64,000 nt of DNA from a bacterium YEK0313 (GTDB lineage Bacteria; Pseudomonadota; Alphaproteobacteria; Rhizobiales; Phreatobacteraceae). Shown here piece after piece: positions 36,965 to 44,580 of this stretch (its first letter is position 1; each line of letters opens with the position of its first letter). A program made the position numbers and the translations under genes. The DNA is taken from positions 186,001 to 250,000 of the forward strand of contig CCMO02000002.1 of the NCBI GenBank assembly GCA_000751295.2, in the 5' to 3' direction. A model generated the notes under the pieces. The model had not been told where the DNA came from. It searched no databases and was given only the letters and a program-made list of their open reading frames with translations.

Positions 36965-38557
36965 ATGAACTTACCCGTCTTCGCCCGTCGCGATGCCCTC
37001 AGACTGCTTGCCCTTGCCGGCATAACCTGGCCCGCCGCGGCCCGGGCGCAGACCAGTCAGCCTCCGCAGCAGGCGCCGGCAACCCCGCAGCCGCCCGCCC
37101 GCTTCGGCTATGAGGACGTGGTGCGGCGCGCGCGCGACCTCGCCGCTCTGCCCTACGAGGCGCCGCGGCCGCAATTGCCGCCGGCCCTGACCGGCATGAA
37201 CTTCGACCAGTACCGCGACATCCGCTTCCGGCCGGAACGTGCGCTGCTCGGCCAGGCCAACGGCCCGTTCCGCATGCAGATGTTCCATCTCGGCTTCATC
37301 TATCGCGACCCGGTGGTGGTGAACGTCATCCGCGACGGCATTCCGACGCCGATTCCTTATGCCGCTTCGCTGTTCGACTATGGCCGCAACAGGTTCGAAC
37401 GCCCGCTGCCGGTCGATCTCGGCTTTGCCGGCTTCCGGCTGCACCACCCGCTGAACGACCCGAAGGTGCAGGACGAGGTCATCTCGTTCCTCGGCGCGAG
37501 CTATTTCCGCTTCCTCGGGCGTGGCCAGAAATACGGCCTGTCGGCCCGCGGCATCGCCATCAACACGGCCGGACCGGGCCAGGAGGAGTTTCCGGTCTTC
37601 CGCGAATTCTGGGTCGAGACGCCCGGCCCGGACGCGTCCTCCTGCACGATCTTCGCCCTGCTCGACGGCGAGAGCGTGACCGGCGCCTATCGGTTCGGGC
37701 TCTTTCCGGGCCAGGAGACGGTGCTCGACGTGCACTGCACGCTGTTTCCCCGCCGCGCCATCCCCAAGCTCGGCATCGCGCCGCTCACCTCCATGTTCTA
37801 TTACGGCGAGAACGACCGGCGGGTGTTCGACGACTTCCGGCCGGAGCTGCACGATTCGGACGGCCTGCTCATCCATTCCGACACGGGCGAATGGCTCTGG
37901 CGACCGCTGCGCAACCCGAAGACCCCCGAAATCTCGCAGTTCGGCGACCGCAACGTGCGCGGCTTCGGCCTGATGCAGCGTGACCGGGTGTTCGAGCACT
38001 ACCAGGACCTCGATCTCAGCTACGAGGCCCGGCCGAGCTATTGGGTCGAGCCCCGCGAGGGCTTCGGCGACGGCCGCGTCGAGTTGGTCGAGCTGCCGAC
38101 GGCGGACGAGACCAACGACAATATCGTCGCCTATTGGGTGCCGGCCCGCGCGGTCGAACAGGGGCAGACGCTCACTTTCGCCTATCGCGTCGTCTCCACC
38201 GCCAACGAGGCGCGCCTGCACAGCGGCGGCTATGTGCTGAACACCTACCGCACCCGGCCGACCGCGCTCGGTTCCGGCGAGCCCGTGGCGCCGAACGCGA
38301 CGCGCTTCATCATCGACTTCGTCGGCGGCGATCTCGAATATTACCTCGGCCAGCCGGAACTGGTTCAGGTCGTGCCGAGCGCCAGCAATGCCAAGATCAC
38401 CCGCACCTTCCTCGTGCCGAACACGCAGACGCGCGGCTTCCGCGCCGGCATCGACGTGGCGGGCGAGGCCGGCAAGACCGTCGATCTCAGGGCCTTCCTG
38501 CGCGCCGGCAACAAGGCACTGACCGAGACCTGGACCTTCCCCTGGCGGGTCGAGTAG
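36965..38557 (+). CDS. Periplasmic glucan biosynthesis protein (OpgG/MdoG family)
   Basis: A 530-residue OpgG/OpgD-family protein involved in building osmoregulated periplasmic glucans. A twin-arginine signal is present (FARRDALRLLALAG, cleavage near AARAQ at about residue 29), so it should be exported folded by Tat. Family segments include GYEDVVRRARDLA, MFYYGENDRR and WLWRPLRNPK. A Pro/Gln-rich linker follows the signal. The Tat signal resembles E. coli OpgD more than OpgG. No opgH glucosyltransferase lies next to it. Confidence 0.92.
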   Translation: MNLPVFARRDALRLLALAGITWPAAARAQTSQPPQQAPATPQPPARFGYEDVVRRARDLAALPYEAPRPQLPPALTGMNFDQYRDIRFRPERALLGQANGPFRMQMFHLGFIYRDPVVVNVIRDGIPTPIPYAASLFDYGRNRFERPLPVDLGFAGFRLHHPLNDPKVQDEVISFLGASYFRFLGRGQKYGLSARGIAINTAGPGQEEFPVFREFWVETPGPDASSCTIFALLDGESVTGAYRFGLFPGQETVLDVHCTLFPRRAIPKLGIAPLTSMFYYGENDRRVFDDFRPELHDSDGLLIHSDTGEWLWRPLRNPKTPEISQFGDRNVRGFGLMQRDRVFEHYQDLDLSYEARPSYWVEPREGFGDGRVELVELPTADETNDNIVAYWVPARAVEQGQTLTFAYRVVSTANEARLHSGGYVLNTYRTRPTALGSGEPVAPNATRFIIDFVGGDLEYYLGQPELVQVVPSASNAKITRTFLVPNTQTRGFRAGIDVAGEAGKTVDLRAFLRAGNKALTETWTFPWRVE

Positions 38558-38703
38558 GGAGCGCCTGTGCGGGCCGCGCCGGTGGATGCGGATCGGCAGC
38601 AGCCGGCGCGCTCGCGCCCAGCGCGCAATGTCCGGGCGTCATTCCGCCGGCGATCCGATCACGTCCTGGCAGAGGCCGGCGACGACGGGGCGCGGCGCGC
38701 GGC

Positions 38704-38985
38704 CTATTGACGCTCGGAATGTCCGAGGTCACGCTCCGGCCAAGCTATGTCGCGCACCCGCTGCTTCAGCACCTTGGCCTCGGGAAAGCCGCCGTCGCGC
38801 TTGCGTTCCCAGATGAGCTCGCCGCCGACGCGGATCTCGAAGACCCCGCCCGTTCCGGGCTGAAGGGCCACCTCGCCGAGGTCCTGGCCGAATGTCGACA
38901 GAAGCTCCTGGCCCATCCAGGCGGCCCTGAGCAGCCAGTTGCACTGGGTGCAGTAGAGAATGGTGACGCGTGGTTTGTCGGACAT
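38704..38985 (-). CDS. SelT/SelW/SelH-type Rdx family protein
   Basis: A 93-residue thioredoxin-like protein of the Rdx family. The CxxC redox motif is YCTQCNW near the N-terminus, in the place where selenoproteins carry Cys-x-x-Sec. GGVFEIRVGGELIWERKRDG is also typical. The start at 38985 (MSDKPRVTILYC) is preferred to 39012. The methyltransferase gene ends 23 bp upstream. Cellular partner unknown. Confidence 0.85.
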   Translation of the reverse strand: MSDKPRVTILYCTQCNWLLRAAWMGQELLSTFGQDLGEVALQPGTGGVFEIRVGGELIWERKRDGGFPEAKVLKQRVRDIAWPERDLGHSERQ

Positions 38986-39008
38986 GATGAGCCTCGCCGG
39001 GAGCCGGC

Positions 39009-39719
39009 TCACTCTGCCTTGCGGCGCGCCAGATTGGCAGCCCAGAACAGGCTCGAAAAGAACCAGGTCGGCTCGACGAAGCCGGCTTCCGCGAGCAGTG
39101 CCTCGACGGCCTCGGGCGTCGCCGGCGGATCGGCGCCCTGCAGGATCCTGCCGAGCTTCGCCTCGACCTCGGCCGGGGCCGCGCCATGCATGCGCCAGCG
39201 CTCACCCCAGGCCTTGAGGAGCAGCGGCTGCGCGCGATAGGCGAAACGGTTGCCGGCGAGGACCAGCGGCGCGCCGGGCTTCAAGCGCCGGGCAATGCTG
39301 GCGAGCAGCGCCCGCTTGGCATCGTCGCCCGGCACATGGTGCAGCACGCCGATGAGGGTGGCCGCGTCGAACGGCGCCTCGCCGGCAATATCGTCGACAT
39401 AGCCGAGATGAAACTGCGTGCGCGCAGAGAGCCCCCTAGCTTCGACCGCGGCGACGGCGAGGTCCAACATCGGCTGCGAGGGGTCGACCGCGACGAAGGA
39501 CCAGCCGGGCTCCAGGGCTCCGGCCGTGATGATCTCGCTGGCGCCGCCGCCGACCCCGACCACCAGAACGCGCGCCGTGCGGCCGCTGCCGAGCGCCGCG
39601 GCCAGCATGCAGGCGGACAGCTCGTGGCATGCGTCATAGCCGGCGAGCGCGATGCGGCTCTGCTCGGCATATTCGTTGGCACGCGACGGATCGAATTTGG
39701 CGGCGGAATCGTTGCCCAT
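39009..39719 (-). CDS. Class I SAM-dependent methyltransferase
   Basis: A 236-residue methyltransferase: motif I VLVVGVGGGASEI, motif II/acidic FVAVDPSQPML, and motif IV FDAATLIGVLHHVPGDDAKR. The start at 39719 is chosen over the longer frame from 39836, whose leader is Arg/Pro-rich and not family-like. It lies downstream of the zinc locus in the same direction, 129 bp after the CobW gene, and upstream of the Rdx gene. Substrate not predictable. Confidence 0.85.
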   Translation of the reverse strand: MGNDSAAKFDPSRANEYAEQSRIALAGYDACHELSACMLAAALGSGRTARVLVVGVGGGASEIITAGALEPGWSFVAVDPSQPMLDLAVAAVEARGLSARTQFHLGYVDDIAGEAPFDAATLIGVLHHVPGDDAKRALLASIARRLKPGAPLVLAGNRFAYRAQPLLLKAWGERWRMHGAAPAEVEAKLGRILQGADPPATPEAVEALLAEAGFVEPTWFFSSLFWAANLARRKAE

Positions 39720-39848
39720 CGGACCAGGCCTCCTCGCCGCCAGTAAGGACCAGGGCGGGCTGCGCGGCGCAACACGGGTGGGCGCAGACCAGCCGTGTTG
39801 CGCTGCGAGACGAAACGGCCCGGCCGGCGCCGGCACGCCGCCTTCCGG

Positions 39849-40949
39849 TCAGGCGACGCAGGCCTCGAAACCGGTCCTGATCTTGTCGATCGGCAGTTCG
39901 CGGCCGATGAAGACGACCCGGCTCTCGCGCGCCTCGCCGTCCTTCCAGGCGCGCTGGTGGTCGCCGTCCAGGATCATGTGCACGCCCTGGAAGACGAACC
40001 GGTCGGGATCGTCCTTGAAGGCGACTATGCCCTTGCAGCGCAGGATCTTCGGCCCCTCGACCTGGGTCAGGTCCTGGATCCAGGGGAAGAACTTGTCGGG
40101 ATCCAGCACCTTGTCCGTGCGCAGCGCCACCGACTGCATGTGCTCGTCGTGATAGTGCTTCAGGCCGTGGCTCGGATGGTCGCAGTCGTCGCCGGTATGG
40201 TCATGGTCGTGATGATCGTGACCGTGGTGATGATGGTGATGGCCGTGATCATGACCGTGGTCGTGATCATGCCCATGATGGTGATGATGGTCGTCGCGAT
40301 CGAGGAAGGCGGGCTCGATCTCGAGGATGCGCTCGAGGTCGAAGGCGCCGCGACCGAGCACCGCGTCGAGCTCCACCGCGCATTTCTCGGTCCGGTGCAG
40401 CACGGCATAGGGGTTGATGGCGCGGATGCGCGCCTCCACCTCGCGCAGCTGCGCCGGCGTGACGAGATCGGTCTTGTTGAGCAGGATGACGTCGGCGAAG
40501 GCGATCTGGTTCTTCGCCTCCGGCGCGTCCTTCAGCCGCTCGTTGAGCCATTTGGCGTCGGCCACGGTCACTACCGCGTCGAGCGCGGTCTTGGCGCCCA
40601 CCTCTTCGTCGACGAAGAAGGTCTGCGCCACCGGCGCCGGATCGGCGAGACCGGTCGTTTCCACGATGATGGCGTCGAACTTGCCCTTGCGGCGGAGCAG
40701 GCCTTCGATGATCCGGATCAGATCGCCGCGAACGGTGCAGCAGATGCAGCCATTGTTCATCTCGAAGACTTCTTCGTCGGCCCCGACCACCAGGTCGTTG
40801 TCGATGCCGATCTCGCCGAACTCATTGACGATCACGGCGAAGCGCTTGCCGTGGTTTTCCGAAAGGATCCGGTTGAGCAGCGTCGTCTTGCCGGCGCCGA
40901 GATAGCCGGTCAGCACGGTCACGGGGATTTTCTGGAGAGCATCGGTCAT
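39849..40949 (-). CDS. CobW/COG0523-family GTPase, His-rich metal chaperone
   Basis: A 366-residue G3E-family P-loop GTPase. Walker A is GYLGAGKTT, the metal-binding CxCC motif GCICCTVRGD, the base-recognition motif NKTD, and the C-terminal CobW domain follows. Between the two domains (about residues 220-265) lies a run of some 25 His interspersed with Asp and Gly, a likely zinc reservoir or loading loop. It starts 65 bp after znuA in the same direction, so it probably belongs to the zinc operon. Known zinc-regulated members (ZagA, ZigA, ZNG1) deliver zinc to enzymes under scarcity. Confidence 0.92.
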   Translation of the reverse strand: MTDALQKIPVTVLTGYLGAGKTTLLNRILSENHGKRFAVIVNEFGEIGIDNDLVVGADEEVFEMNNGCICCTVRGDLIRIIEGLLRRKGKFDAIIVETTGLADPAPVAQTFFVDEEVGAKTALDAVVTVADAKWLNERLKDAPEAKNQIAFADVILLNKTDLVTPAQLREVEARIRAINPYAVLHRTEKCAVELDAVLGRGAFDLERILEIEPAFLDRDDHHHHHGHDHDHGHDHGHHHHHHGHDHHDHDHTGDDCDHPSHGLKHYHDEHMQSVALRTDKVLDPDKFFPWIQDLTQVEGPKILRCKGIVAFKDDPDRFVFQGVHMILDGDHQRAWKDGEARESRVVFIGRELPIDKIRTGFEACVA

Positions 40950-41014
40950 GGGTCATCCGTCGTCGGACAGGCTTTGGCGATAGATAGGGTGTGATCGGCC
41001 CCGAAGGAAGGCGA

Positions 41015-41962
41015 TCAGGCCGGCGTCAACGCAGCGCTGATCTGCCCGATATTGTGGCGCATCAGGCCGAGATAGTCGGCTGCCGGCCCGCCGGCAGCCG
41101 AAAGGGCGTCGGAATAGAGCTTGCCGCCCAGCTTGACGCCGGTTTCCGCCACGATGCGCTGGACGGCGCGCGGATCGGTGATGTTCTCCAGGAAGATCGC
41201 GGTGATCCGGCCCTGCTTGATCTGCCGGATGATGCGGCCGAGCTCGCGCGCGGACGGCTCGGCGTCGCTCGCCACGCCGCGCAGGGCGACGAATTCGATG
41301 CCGTAGGCCTTTTCGAAATAGCGGAAGGCGTCGTGGGTGGTCAAAAGCCGCCGGCGCTCGGCAGGTATCCGCGCCACCGCCGCCTTGATCTCGGCGTCGA
41401 GCCCGTCGAGCTGGGCGAGATAGGCATCGGCATTGGCAAGATAGCGCTCGGCGCCGGCCGGGTCCGCGGCGGCCAGGGCTTCCCGGATCCGTCGGATATA
41501 GGTCTTCACGAACAGGGCGTTCTGCCAGGCATGCGGATCGTGTTCGCCGTGGCTGTGGCCGTGATCATGATCGTGATCGTGGTCATGATCCTCCTCGGCC
41601 TTCAGCGCGGTGATGCCGGTGCTGGCGACGACCACCTTGGCGCGCGTGCCGGAGGAGCGGATCAGCCGGTTCATCCAGCCTTCGAAGCCGAGGCCGTTGA
41701 CGAAGACGAGCTTCGCCGCGGCGAGGGTGCGGGCGTCCGCCGGGCTCGGCTGGTAGGCATGGGCATCGCTGTCCGGACCGACCAGGCTCGTCACCGCCAC
41801 CCTGTCGCCGCCGACCGCGCGGACGAGATCGGCGAGGATCGAGAAGGTCGCGACAACGGGCATCGGTGCGGCCTGCGCGGCGGGAGCCTGTGCCCGGGCG
41901 GGCGATACGGCAAGGCCCGGCACCAGCGCGAACGACGATAAGACCAGGCGGCGCGATATCAT
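41015..41962 (-). CDS. znuA: Zinc ABC transporter substrate-binding protein ZnuA
   Basis: A 315-residue cluster A-I metal-binding protein that captures periplasmic zinc. An N-terminal signal with RR (MISRRLVLSSFALVPG) ends near ARAQ. Metal ligands of the family are visible in DSDAHAYQPS, PHAWQN and TTHDAFRYF. The mobile His/Asp loop (about residues 135-150, alternating DH pairs) is the zinc-type marker. The start at 41962 is preferred to 41971 because the AAAGG motif is better spaced. It is the last transporter gene, 23 bp after znuB, and has a Zur-like palindrome about 150 bp upstream inside znuB. Confidence 0.94.
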   Translation of the reverse strand: MISRRLVLSSFALVPGLAVSPARAQAPAAQAAPMPVVATFSILADLVRAVGGDRVAVTSLVGPDSDAHAYQPSPADARTLAAAKLVFVNGLGFEGWMNRLIRSSGTRAKVVVASTGITALKAEEDHDHDHDHDHGHSHGEHDPHAWQNALFVKTYIRRIREALAAADPAGAERYLANADAYLAQLDGLDAEIKAAVARIPAERRRLLTTHDAFRYFEKAYGIEFVALRGVASDAEPSARELGRIIRQIKQGRITAIFLENITDPRAVQRIVAETGVKLGGKLYSDALSAAGGPAADYLGLMRHNIGQISAALTPA

Positions 41963-41985
41963 GCGCGGCATCCTTTCAAGCGAGG

Positions 41986-42855
41986 TCAGGCCTCGCGATG
42001 GCGCGCGGGCCAATAGGTGGGCAGAAGACCGCCACGCGGGCCGAACACCAGCGACACCGCGTAGACCAGGCCCGCCATCAGCACGATGGAGGGGCCCGAG
42101 GGTGTCGACATGTTATAAGATAACACTAAACCCGCATAGCCGGAAAAGATGCCGAACAGGATGGCGATGGCCGACAGGGTCGTGACGTCGCGGCCCCAGA
42201 AGCGCGCGGCGATCGCCGGCAGCATCATCAGGCCGACGGCGAGCAGCGTGCCGAGCGCGTGAAAACCCGCAACAAGGTTGAGCACGACGAGGGCCAGGAA
42301 AGCCAGATGGGCCGGGGTGCCGGCGCGGCTCACCGACCGCAGGAAACCCGGATCGACGCAGTCGAGCACCAGCGGCCGCCAGAGCACGGCGAGCGTGATC
42401 AGCGTCACCGTGGTGATGCCGGCAAGCAGCAGCAGGGTCGGATCGTCGAGCGCCAGTACCGTGCCGAACAGCACATGCATCAGATCGACATTGGACCCGC
42501 GCATCGAGACGATGATGACCCCGAGCGCCAGCGAGATGAGGTAGAAGGCGGCGAGCGATGCGTCCTCCTTCAGCGCCGTGAACCGCGCCACCACGCCGGA
42601 TGCGAACACCACGGCAAGGCCCGCGGCAATGCCGCCGACGGTCATCGGGACCAGGTTGAGCCCGAAGATGAGGAAGCCGATGGCGGCGCCCGGCAGGATG
42701 GCATGGGCCATGGCATCACCCATCAGCGACATGCGGCGCAGCATCAGGAATACGCCGACGGGGGCGCCGCCGAGCGACAGGGCAACCGTGCCCACCAGGG
42801 CGCGGCGCATGAATTCGAACTCGACGAACGGGCCGATCAGAAGGTCGTAGATCAC
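41986..42855 (-). CDS. znuB: Zinc ABC transporter permease ZnuB
   Basis: A 289-residue ABC-3 family permease with about eight hydrophobic helices. The N-terminus MIYDLLIGPFVEFEFMRRAL and the motif GDAMAHAILPGAAIGFLI are typical. Codons near the 3' end, for Gly-Leu-Val-Leu-Ser-Tyr-Asn, include TTA twice and TCT, unlike the GC-rich codons elsewhere. They encode a perfect TGTTAT/ATAACA palindrome. It follows znuC by 12 bp. Confidence 0.94.
   Translation of the reverse strand: MIYDLLIGPFVEFEFMRRALVGTVALSLGGAPVGVFLMLRRMSLMGDAMAHAILPGAAIGFLIFGLNLVPMTVGGIAAGLAVVFASGVVARFTALKEDASLAAFYLISLALGVIIVSMRGSNVDLMHVLFGTVLALDDPTLLLLAGITTVTLITLAVLWRPLVLDCVDPGFLRSVSRAGTPAHLAFLALVVLNLVAGFHALGTLLAVGLMMLPAIAARFWGRDVTTLSAIAILFGIFSGYAGLVLSYNMSTPSGPSIVLMAGLVYAVSLVFGPRGGLLPTYWPARHREA
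42111..42125. promoter_or_regulatory. Zur-box-like palindrome inside znuB
   Basis: TGTTATAAGATAACA, perfect 6-bp arms around AAG. From memory it fits the alphaproteobacterial Zur box pattern (TGTTATA-n-TATAACA type). It lies within the last 140 bp of znuB, 149 bp ahead of znuA, in a patch of rare AT-rich codons. An internal Zur-controlled promoter for znuA (and the CobW gene) would explain it. Confidence 0.6.
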
Positions 42856-42867
42856 GCTTTGCCGGCC

Positions 42868-43632
42868 TCAGGCTGCCGCGGCGCAGATCGCCGCATGATC
42901 GTCGAAGGCTTCCGTCATGTGGCGCGCGGCGGCAAGGTTGTCGGCGGTCAGCGCCTCGCCCGTCGGCCCCCAGGCGATCGGCCGGCGGGCGAGCAGCAGC
43001 GTCTCCGGGAACACCTGGCGCACGGTCTCCATGTCGTGCAGCACGGCGATGACCGTGCGTTTCTCGGCATGCCAGCGGCAAACGATGGCGATCAGGTCGG
43101 CGGTGGTCCGGGCGTCGATCGCGCTGAACGGCTCGTCGAGCAGGATCAGGCGCGCGTCCTGCACCAGCAGACGCGCGAACAGCATACGCTGCAACTGCCC
43201 GCCCGACAGCGTGCCGATGGCACGGCTTTCGAAACCGGTGAGGCCAACCGCCGCGAGGGCGGCGTGAACCGCCTCGCGATCGGCGCGCGACAGGCCGCCG
43301 AACAGGCCGCTGCGGCGCCAGAAGCCCATGGCCACCATGTCGAAGACGCTGATCGGGAACGACCTGTCGATTTCGGCCGCCTGCGGCAGATAGGCGATTT
43401 CGCCGCGCCCACCGGCAAGCTCGACGGCGCCCGAAAGCGGTTTCAGCGCGCCGGCTATGCCCTTCAGCAAGGTCGACTTGCCCGCGCCGTTCGGGCCGAC
43501 CACCGCCAGCATGGCGCCGGCGGCAACCGTGCCGTCGAGATGGTGCACGGCCGGATGGCGGTCATAGCCCAGTGTCAGGTTGCGGAACCGGACGGCGGAT
43601 GTGGCGGCTGGCGGCATCTTTTCCATCGACAT
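42868..43632 (-). CDS. znuC: Zinc ABC transporter ATPase ZnuC
   Basis: A 254-residue ATPase: Walker A GPNGAGKST, signature LSGGQLQRMLFARLL, Walker B LILLDEPFSAID and H-loop AVLHDMETV. It forms the high-affinity zinc importer with ZnuB and ZnuA. Its ATG overlaps the stop of the His-rich membrane peptide (ATGA), so the two are translationally coupled. Confidence 0.94.
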   Translation of the reverse strand: MSMEKMPPAATSAVRFRNLTLGYDRHPAVHHLDGTVAAGAMLAVVGPNGAGKSTLLKGIAGALKPLSGAVELAGGRGEIAYLPQAAEIDRSFPISVFDMVAMGFWRRSGLFGGLSRADREAVHAALAAVGLTGFESRAIGTLSGGQLQRMLFARLLVQDARLILLDEPFSAIDARTTADLIAIVCRWHAEKRTVIAVLHDMETVRQVFPETLLLARRPIAWGPTGEALTADNLAAARHMTEAFDDHAAICAAAA

Positions 43633-43925
43633 CAGACGATCGCCCAGCCGACCAGCGCCCAGAGCGCCGCGACGAGCCCGGCCGCGATGCCGAGCCGGGC
43701 GGGCGCCGACAGGAGCAGGACCGAGGATGCCGGCCGGGCCGGTGGCGGAGCGGCATGCCGGTGGCCGGCATGGTCATGCCCGGCATGATTGTGCCGGCCG
43801 TGACCATGGAAACCATGATCATGCGAACCGTGACCGTGTGCCCCCTGGTGCAGGCCGGCGGCCGCGCCTGCCCACTCGCGGGCCGGCGCCGCAGGCTGCT
43901 GCGGGGATTGAACGTGATCATGCAT
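43632..43925 (-). CDS. Small His-rich membrane-anchored protein heading the znu operon
   Basis: A 97-residue protein not recognised as a named family. Residues 1-58 hold about 15 His in HG/HD/HN repeats (GAHGHGSHDHGFHGHGRHNH and HAGHDHAGHRHA), followed by a Pro/Ala linker. One hydrophobic segment at about 68-95 (LGIAAGLVAALWALVGWAIV) ends the protein. This suggests a zinc-binding domain tethered to the inner membrane; which side it faces is unclear. It is the first gene after the Zur-like operator and is coupled to znuC by a 4-bp overlap. A role in handing zinc to or from the importer, or buffering it, is inferred. Confidence 0.8.
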   Translation of the reverse strand: MHDHVQSPQQPAAPAREWAGAAAGLHQGAHGHGSHDHGFHGHGRHNHAGHDHAGHRHAAPPPARPASSVLLLSAPARLGIAAGLVAALWALVGWAIV

Positions 43926-43949
43926 GACGCGGACACCGCCGTTTCGGGC

Positions 43950-43974
43950 ATTCCTGTTACATTATCACAGGAAT
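43950..43974. promoter_or_regulatory. Zur-like operator of the znu operon
   Basis: ATTCCTGT (43950-43957) and ACAGGAAT (43967-43974) are perfect 8-bp arms. The core TGTTACATTATCACA matches 12 of 15 bases of the TGTTATAATATAACA pattern. It lies 24 bp upstream of the His-rich gene, where a repressor would block transcription. Confidence 0.65.
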
Positions 43975-44049
43975 AGTGTCCAGATTGCGCCTGGACCGGC
44001 CCCTCCGCCGTGCTTCATCGGACAAGGTCGGCGGGCCGAAGCCGGCTCC

Positions 44050-44088
44050 AAAAGAAAAGCGCCGGTGCCTCGCCCGGCGCCGGCGCTT
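44050..44088 (-). terminator. Intrinsic terminator of sciP
   Basis: Perfect 9-bp stem AAGCGCCGG / CCGGCGCTT with a 14-base loop that can itself pair. In the leftward direction it is followed by TTTTCTTTT. It begins 24 bp after the sciP stop. Confidence 0.7.
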
Positions 44089-44112
44089 CGTCTTGCTCGC
44101 AATGTCGCGCCG

Positions 44113-44388
44113 TTACTGGCGATACTGCTGAATTCGGGTGGTGCGCAGGCCGGCGAGGCCGTGCCGATCGATCGAATGCTGCCAGTTGAGAAATTCCTCG
44201 ACCGTCAGCGTGTAGCGTTTACATGCCTCTTCCAGGCTCAGGAGACCGCCCCGGACGGCGGCAACAACTTCCGCCTTCCGCCTGATCACCCAGCGATGGG
44301 TATCGGGCGGCGGGAGATCGGCAATCGTCAGCGGACTTCCGTCCGGCCCGATCACATATTTCACCCTCGGACGCATGGGTTCGGTCAT
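44113..44388 (-). CDS. sciP: SciP, CtrA inhibitor (DUF1153 family)
   Basis: A 91-residue DUF1153 protein. In Caulobacter SciP binds the response regulator CtrA in G1 cells and blocks its activation of motility and cell-cycle promoters. The family core is clear: MRPRVKYVIGPDGSPLTIAD, RWVIRRKAEVVAAVRGGLLS, and a helix-turn-helix EEACKRYTLTVEEFLNWQ. The start at 44388 is chosen over 44421. A CtrA-like box lies 63 bp upstream. Standing next to flgD and fliK suits its motility role. Confidence 0.92.
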   Translation of the reverse strand: MTEPMRPRVKYVIGPDGSPLTIADLPPPDTHRWVIRRKAEVVAAVRGGLLSLEEACKRYTLTVEEFLNWQHSIDRHGLAGLRTTRIQQYRQ

Positions 44389-44450
44389 AGATACTCTCAC
44401 ACAACGCACGCGACTGACCACGTCATCGGCTTGAGACTACGGACCGGGGG

Positions 44451-44465
44451 TTAAATTTGGCCTAA
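44451..44465. promoter_or_regulatory. CtrA-like box upstream of sciP
   Basis: TTAA, seven bases, CTAA, against the CtrA consensus TTAA-N7-TTAA: one mismatch. It lies 63-77 bp ahead of the sciP start and stands out in GC-rich surroundings. In Caulobacter sciP is itself CtrA-activated, so the site suits a feedback loop. Confidence 0.6.
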
Positions 44466-44580
44466 ATGAGATCCGAAGAAGCAAGCGATCGTTGCAACCG
44501 TCGGGAAAGGCTTGCCAAGACGGGAAAAGGCGCCGCCCGGACGGCACCCTCATGGCCCCTGCGACAAGACTAGAATACCG

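Noticed and set aside
40190..40310. Tandem repeat of CAT/ATG-like triplets, possible satellite
   Set aside because: The repeat is the coding of the His/Asp-rich loop in the CobW GTPase and needs no other explanation.
41560..41595. Short repeat of ATCGTG/ATCATG units
   Set aside because: It encodes the His/Asp metal loop of ZnuA.
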